Shown one piece after another: positions 33,609 through 37,941 of a stretch of DNA of 37,941 nt. Source of the stretch: an uncultured Eubacteriales bacterium (GTDB taxonomy: Bacteria; Bacillota; Clostridia; Lachnospirales; Lachnospiraceae); contig UQXZ01000013.1 in NCBI GenBank assembly GCA_900545225.1, positions 1 to 37,941 of the forward strand. The letters are read 5' to 3'. The number at the start of each line of letters is the position of its first letter. Position 1 is the stretch's first letter. Below the pieces are notes generated by a model. It ran no database searches. It was given only the letters and a program-made list of their open reading frames with translations, and was not told where the DNA came from. The position numbers and the translations under genes were made by a program.

Positions 33609-34541
33609 ATGATAGATAAATTAATCGAGCAAATTAAAAATAAAAACAGCCATGTATGTGTCGGCCTTGATCCTCAGCTTAAGTTTATTCCTGAAGAGAT
33701 CAAGGATGAGGTATTTGCAGAATACGGTCCTACATTAGAAGCTGTTGCAGAGTGTTTCTACAGATTTAACAAGGGTATTATCGATGCAATTTACGATATT
33801 GTGCCTTCAGTAAAGCCTCAGATTGCCATGTATGAAGAATATGGTATCCCAGGCGTTATTGCATACAAGAAGACTGTAGATTATGCAAAGAGCAAGGGGC
33901 TTATCATAATCGGTGATATTAAGAGAGGCGATATCGGTTCAACATCAACTTCATACGCAAGAGGTCATATCGGCAGCGTGGAGGTTGAATACAATGGAGA
34001 GAAGAAGGTTTACAGTCCATTTGATGAGGATTTCGCAACAGTTAATCCTTATTTAGGTGTTGACGGTATTAAGCCATTTACAGATGTATGTAAGGAAAAT
34101 GACAGAGGTATCTTTATCCTTGTTAAGACATCTAATCCTTCAAGTGGTGATTTCCAGGATAGAATAATTGGTGAGCATACACTCTATGAAGAAGTTGCTA
34201 AGAAGGTATCTGAATGGGGCGCTGATTCTATCGGTAAGTTCGGATATTCAGATGTTGGTGCAGTGGTAGGCGCAACATATCCTGAAATTGGAAAGCAGCT
34301 CAGAGAGCTTATGCCACATACATATTTCCTTGTACCTGGCTACGGAGCACAGGGTGGTACAGGTAGTGACCTTAAGGCTTATTTCAATAATGATGGTCTT
34401 GGTACAATTGTTAACAGCTCAAGAGGAATTATTGCGGCACATACAAAGGAAAAGTATGCTGATTGTGGTAATTATGCGGAAGCAGCAAGATGCGCAGCTC
34501 AGGATATGAATAAAGATATCAATGATAATGCATTAAACTAA
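33609..34541 (+). CDS. pyrF: Orotidine 5'-phosphate decarboxylase
   Basis: This 310-residue enzyme converts OMP to UMP. The catalytic DIKRGDIGSTS contains Lys105 and Asp108. CVGLDPQLKFIP at the N-terminus and LVPGYGAQGG near the C-terminus are typical of the longer type 2 family. The 116-base gap from pyrC is AT-rich without a clear terminator. GTGAGGAA precedes the ATG. Confidence 0.96.
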   Translation: MIDKLIEQIKNKNSHVCVGLDPQLKFIPEEIKDEVFAEYGPTLEAVAECFYRFNKGIIDAIYDIVPSVKPQIAMYEEYGIPGVIAYKKTVDYAKSKGLIIIGDIKRGDIGSTSTSYARGHIGSVEVEYNGEKKVYSPFDEDFATVNPYLGVDGIKPFTDVCKENDRGIFILVKTSNPSSGDFQDRIIGEHTLYEEVAKKVSEWGADSIGKFGYSDVGAVVGATYPEIGKQLRELMPHTYFLVPGYGAQGGTGSDLKAYFNNDGLGTIVNSSRGIIAAHTKEKYADCGNYAEAARCAAQDMNKDINDNALN

Positions 34542-34592
34542 ATTGAGTTTCCGATTGTAAATACAGTTATTAAATTATTCAAGGAGCATAAT

Positions 34593-35363
34593 ATGTTATT
34601 TCATGAAAATGTAGAAATTACAAGAAAGAGCAAGCTGTCATCCGATATATATGAAATCTATTTCAGATCAGAATCTATCGCAAAGGCAGCAAAGCCGGGT
34701 CAGTTTATAAATGTATATGTTAATGACAGCTCTAAGCTTCTTCCAAGACCTATAAGTATTTGTGAAGTTACAGGCGATGAAATTCGTCTTGATTTCAGAG
34801 TTGTAGGTGCGGGAACAGGTGAATTGGCAACATATGAAGTTGGCGACAAGATCTCAGTTACAGGTCCTGTTGGTAACGGATATGATGTGGATTACATCAA
34901 TAATAACTTTAAACATATTGTGTTATTCGGTGGCGGAATCGGTATTCCTCCAATGCTTGAGCTTGCTAAGAGAATCAACATTGAAAAGACAATCATTTTA
35001 GGATACAGAGATGAGTTATTCCTTTATGAAGACTTCAAGCCATATGGCAATGTAATTCTTGCTTCTGAAAGCGGTGAATGGGGAACAAAGGGAAATGTTC
35101 TTACAGCATTTGATGCACATAACATTACTGCTGATGCATTTGCAGGATGCGGACCTAAGGTTATGTTAAATGCAATTAAGAAGGTTGCAGCAGAGAAGGA
35201 TATTCCATTCTATATGTCTCTTGAAGAGCGTATGGCATGTGGCGTTGGTGCATGTCTTGCATGTGTCTGTAAAACAACATCTAAGGACGCACATTCTAAT
35301 GTAAATAATGCAAGAGTATGCGTGGACGGTCCTGTGTTTGAAGCTAAGGAGGTAGAATTATGA
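34593..35363 (+). CDS. pyrK: Dihydroorotate dehydrogenase electron-transfer subunit
   Basis: This 256-residue flavo-iron-sulfur subunit passes electrons from dihydroorotate dehydrogenase to NAD+. The FAD site LLPRPISICEV is near residue 49 and the NAD site GGGIGIPPM near 111. [2Fe-2S] ligands Cys216, Cys221, Cys224 and Cys243 lie in CGVGACLAC and the later VCVDGPVF. It overlaps pyrD by four bases (ATGA), fitting a stoichiometric complex. Confidence 0.96.
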   Translation: MLFHENVEITRKSKLSSDIYEIYFRSESIAKAAKPGQFINVYVNDSSKLLPRPISICEVTGDEIRLDFRVVGAGTGELATYEVGDKISVTGPVGNGYDVDYINNNFKHIVLFGGGIGIPPMLELAKRINIEKTIILGYRDELFLYEDFKPYGNVILASESGEWGTKGNVLTAFDAHNITADAFAGCGPKVMLNAIKKVAAEKDIPFYMSLEERMACGVGACLACVCKTTSKDAHSNVNNARVCVDGPVFEAKEVEL

Positions 35364-36265
35364 TACCTAACATGGAAGTTGAGATAGCAGGAGTTAAATG
35401 GAAAAACCCTGTTACTGTTGCATCCGGAACATTTGGATCTGGTATGGAATATGGTGAATTTGTTGATCTTAATAAGCTTGGTGCGATTACATCAAAGGGT
35501 GTAGCCATTTATCCATGGGAAGGAAATGCAACACCAAGAGTTGCAGAGACTCCAAGTGGTATGCTCAATGCCATCGGTTTACAGAATCCTGGTATGGAAG
35601 TATTCAAGAACAGAGATATTCCGTTCATGAAGAAGTACGATACAGTATCTATCGTAAATGTAGTTGGTAAGTCAGCTGAAGAATATATTCAGGCTGTAGA
35701 AGCTTTAAGCGATACAGATGTAGATATGTTAGAAATCAACATTTCATGTCCTAATGTTAAGGAAGGTGGAATTGCCTTCGGTACAGATAAGGATGTTGCA
35801 GCGGCTCTTACAAAGGAAATTAAGGCACATGCAAAGCAGCCTGTTATTATGAAGCTTTCTCCAAATGTAACAAGCATTTCAGAAATGGCTAAGGCTGTAG
35901 AAGCTGCAGGTGCAGATGCATTATCTCTTATCAATACAATTACAGGTATGAAGATTGATGTTGAAAGACAGAGCATTTTCCTTGCTAATAAGACAGGTGG
36001 TCTCTCAGGTCCTGCAATCAGACCTGTAGCCGTAAGAATGGTTTATGAGGTTGCTCACAGTGTTAACATCCCTATTATTGGTATGGGTGGTATTACATGT
36101 GCATCAGACGCCCTTGAATTCATTTTGGCAGGTGCAACAGCAGTATCTGTTGGTACAGCAAACTTCAATAATCCAAATACACCAATAGAGGTTGTTGACG
36201 GTATAAGAGATTATATGGTCAGAAAGAATATTGAAAATATCAAAGATATTACAGGTATTGTTTAA
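35360..36265 (+). CDS. pyrD: Dihydroorotate dehydrogenase, class 1B catalytic subunit
   Basis: This 301-residue FMN enzyme oxidises dihydroorotate to orotate. NISCPNVKEGG carries the catalytic Cys130 characteristic of class 1 enzymes, and ASGTFGSGMEY and GMGGITCASDALEF bind FMN. Its partnership with PyrK marks it as the NAD-linked class 1B. It closes the pyr operon, with a strong bidirectional terminator 25 bases after the stop. Confidence 0.97.
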   Translation: MIPNMEVEIAGVKWKNPVTVASGTFGSGMEYGEFVDLNKLGAITSKGVAIYPWEGNATPRVAETPSGMLNAIGLQNPGMEVFKNRDIPFMKKYDTVSIVNVVGKSAEEYIQAVEALSDTDVDMLEINISCPNVKEGGIAFGTDKDVAAALTKEIKAHAKQPVIMKLSPNVTSISEMAKAVEAAGADALSLINTITGMKIDVERQSIFLANKTGGLSGPAIRPVAVRMVYEVAHSVNIPIIGMGGITCASDALEFILAGATAVSVGTANFNNPNTPIEVVDGIRDYMVRKNIENIKDITGIV

Positions 36266-36290
36266 GAATAGTACCTTCACAAGGTAAAAA

Positions 36291-36324
36291 CAGGGGTATG
36301 CAGTTTTCTGCATACCCCTGTTTT
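36291..36324. terminator. Strong bidirectional terminator after pyrD
   Basis: A perfect 13-bp stem (caggggtatgcag 36291-36303, loop tttt, ctgcatacccctg 36308-36320) has four A before it and four T after it. It separates the pyr operon from the minus-strand surface gene and marks a visible change in base composition. Confidence 0.92.
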
Positions 36325-36448
36325 ATTGTATTTATGTATAAAATCAGTACACATTTTTCTATATCTTTTTGTAACTGGCTCAAATCGTCCATATATCCCT
36401 GTTTTTCAGGATTTTCCGTGTTTTCTCATTTCACAGATACACAAGGTT

Positions 36449-37717
36449 TTATCTTCCGTACTTTTTCCTCTGTCGCCAAACGGCTGTGAATGCCAGTGCG
36501 CTTCCCGCTGTCAACATCAGGGAAAGCCACAATCCGAGATTGGTGCTGTCTCCCGTCTTTGGTGTGTCGGTGCTGTCTCTATCACTGTCTGTTGTTCCCG
36601 TAGCCGGTGTTTCTTTGTCTTTATCAGCAGTGAATATCCACGTCCCGGTGAATGTTACATTATCAGAAATAATCTTTTTTTCAATCTCGTCATATCCTTT
36701 AAAATTCCATGTCCCGCCGTCTACGGCAACACTGGTTTGACTCGGCTGTATTGCAGTGACATTTTCTCCAGTCTTATAAACGTTTTCATCAGCCGGAAGG
36801 AGATTTAACACTTCTTCTGGAAGTTCTTTACCCTCTGTGCCACTGACAAAATCATAGGAAGCTGAATAAAGCGTTTCAAGTTCTAATGGCAATGTTTCAC
36901 TGCCCTCATTATAATTTGTTGCTGTGTCCAAAACTTTTCCTTCAATGTTTAGAGTAGTCACTGTAGTATCTTCCGTTGCTTTAAACGTCTGTGTATATGT
37001 ATTGTCGGTTTTAGTTATTTCGGAAACTGCCTCAGCATTATCAACTGTAAAGGCTACATCATCGGCAGTAGGAAGTCCTTCCATGTTATTAAAATGATTG
37101 CTAATGGTCAAGGTTACCGTGAATGTTTCTCCTCTGTCAATTTCTTCGTTATCAATACTTAATGACAGTTCCGGGTCTACTTTCCATATCTCGACATATG
37201 TTGCAATATTTGAAGCATTGATTACACTTTCAATACCATAATTGTTATACCAATACCGTCCAAACATAGAAAAGTTTGTCCATGACAGAGTTGTGTATGT
37301 CCCTGCATTATAGGAGGAAAGCTGTCCGTCTGCGTCCCCACCGACATCGTTTGTTGGATAGCCATCCGGTTTAGGGTCGCTTACTTTTCCATTTTCGGAG
37401 AAATCAATAAATTCTTGACTACTGTAGTAATCTTCCCTTCTATACACAGTTGTCATGTCCGTCCAGTCGCCATTTGTATAATATTGACCTGAAGTCCCCA
37501 TATAAAATCCCACGTTAAAAACTTTGACATAATCTGTACCGTCATAATATCTGCTGTCTACAAAGGCAAATGTTTTGTTTTCTGGAATATTGCCCCAGTA
37601 ACTGTCAGCTTTTCCCTCCTCCGCTGATACAGATGACACCGGGACGATTAACCCGATTACCGCTACCATCGCCAGAAGCATTGCTAAAAATTGCTTTTTG
37701 ATTTTCTTTGTTTTCAA
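36449..37717 (-). CDS. Secreted SHIRT-domain surface protein with TPKTG sortase anchor
   Basis: This is a 422-residue cell-wall protein. Residues 1-32 form a signal peptide (KKIKK, then a hydrophobic run ending VSSVSA). An aromatic-rich unknown domain covers about 33-165, and an Ig-like beta segment about 175-280. A SHIRT-type domain follows at about 285-363 (YDFVSGTEGKELPEEVLNLL, GGTWNFKGYD, VTFTGTW), as in streptococcal adhesins. A Thr/Asp/Lys linker, TPKTG at 385-389, a hydrophobic helix and the tail RQRKKYGR form the anchor. The motif resembles the (S/P)PxTG class of clostridial sortases; no sortase is in the window. I choose TTG 37717 because AAAGGAG ends nine bases before it; a GTG at 37744 lies upstream of that site. 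The gene is more GC-rich than its neighbours, suggesting transfer. Confidence 0.85.
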   Translation of the reverse strand: MKTKKIKKQFLAMLLAMVAVIGLIVPVSSVSAEEGKADSYWGNIPENKTFAFVDSRYYDGTDYVKVFNVGFYMGTSGQYYTNGDWTDMTTVYRREDYYSSQEFIDFSENGKVSDPKPDGYPTNDVGGDADGQLSSYNAGTYTTLSWTNFSMFGRYWYNNYGIESVINASNIATYVEIWKVDPELSLSIDNEEIDRGETFTVTLTISNHFNNMEGLPTADDVAFTVDNAEAVSEITKTDNTYTQTFKATEDTTVTTLNIEGKVLDTATNYNEGSETLPLELETLYSASYDFVSGTEGKELPEEVLNLLPADENVYKTGENVTAIQPSQTSVAVDGGTWNFKGYDEIEKKIISDNVTFTGTWIFTADKDKETPATGTTDSDRDSTDTPKTGDSTNLGLWLSLMLTAGSALAFTAVWRQRKKYGR

Positions 37718-37733
37718 ACACTTTCTCTCCTTT

Positions 37734-37833
37734 CTGTGCTTCACGCAAAAAGCACAGATATTTCCTTATGAGGATATACCTGTGCTTCACGCAAAAAGCA
37801 CAGATATTTCCCTATGAGGATATACCTGTGCTT
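37734..37833 (-). promoter_or_regulatory. Tandem 46-bp repeat forming an alternating-arm leader RNA
   Basis: A 46-bp unit starts at 37735 and repeats at 37781 with one difference, then ends in a partial third copy. On the minus strand it gives five alternating complementary 8-mers: AAGCACAG at 37833-37826, 37787-37780 and 37741-37734, and CTGTGCTT at 37803-37796 and 37757-37750. Two long hairpins (37833-37796 and 37787-37750) compete with two short ones with 8-base loops, the last of which touches the ribosome binding site at 37733-37727. The single base difference keeps pairing (U-A to U-G) only in the minus-strand RNA. Confidence 0.6.
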
Positions 37834-37879
37834 CTGTATACTTTTATTCTGTTTGACTGTACGCAAAAAAGGGCAGACT

Positions 37880-37941
<62 letters not shown>

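Noticed and set aside
36260..36393. Minus-strand frame of 47 codons starting MDDLSQLQKDIEK
   Set aside because: It runs through the pyrD terminator hairpin and into pyrD, so it is unlikely to be a gene; a truncated remnant of accessory DNA cannot be excluded.
36326..36808. Plus-strand open frames of 63-160 codons opposite the surface-protein gene
   Set aside because: They are antisense shadows of the SHIRT-domain protein, with no ribosome binding site and no protein-like composition.
37735..37834. CRISPR-like repeats
   Set aside because: The two 46-bp units are directly adjacent with no spacer, so this is a tandem duplication and not a CRISPR array.

Overview
The window looks like a chromosomal segment of a low-GC, Gram-positive member of the Clostridia, most likely Lachnospiraceae; a Lachnospira/Butyrivibrio-type genus is my guess, not a proof. 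The basis is the AT-rich composition, strong AGGAG-type ribosome binding sites, a Firmicutes-style pst-phoU-phoPR operon, YqeG and NrdR next to trpS, a type 1B pyrK-pyrD pair, and the absence of any outer-membrane genes. No rRNA, tRNA or CRISPR array is visible. Nearly all genes are on the + strand; the exceptions are a GDP-mannose pyrophosphorylase (15877-16953) and a surface protein at the right end.

Layout. Positions 1-54 are the 3' end of a group II intron cut by the window edge. Next come truA with an unusual acidic insert, a GtrA-family membrane protein, and a highly expressed-looking DUF4198-like protein. An AT-rich 0.8 kb gap with degenerate repeats leads to a glycan-export cluster (3376-9161): two glycosyltransferases, a Wzm/Wzt-type ABC exporter whose ATPase has an extra C-terminal domain, and UDP-glucose dehydrogenase. 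The phosphate operon pstS-C-A-B-phoU-phoP-phoR (9387-15721) follows a Pho-box-like direct repeat. It ends at a perfect 38-bp palindromic terminator shared with the convergent manC. A second glycan cluster (17220-21920) holds a small membrane protein, a DEDDh exonuclease, two glycosyltransferases and a polymerase-like membrane protein.

The centre and right are housekeeping genes: trpS-nrdR-yqeG, a fused aroE-aroK followed by aroQ, efp, rpmE, guaB, argS, a family 2 glycosyltransferase, then pyrC-pyrF-pyrK-pyrD, closed by a bidirectional terminator at 36291-36324.

The most unusual region lies to the right of that terminator. A more GC-rich, minus-strand gene encodes a secreted SHIRT-domain protein with a TPKTG sortase-type anchor. 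Its leader holds a 46-bp tandem repeat that supplies five alternating complementary 8-nt arms. These can fold either as two long hairpins or as two short ones, the last of which abuts the Shine-Dalgarno sequence. Upstream of that is a tetranucleotide (TGTC/GACA) tract of more than 14 units that runs off the window. This arrangement of anchored surface protein, alternating-arm leader and hypermutable repeat is the best candidate for an undescribed switching system here.
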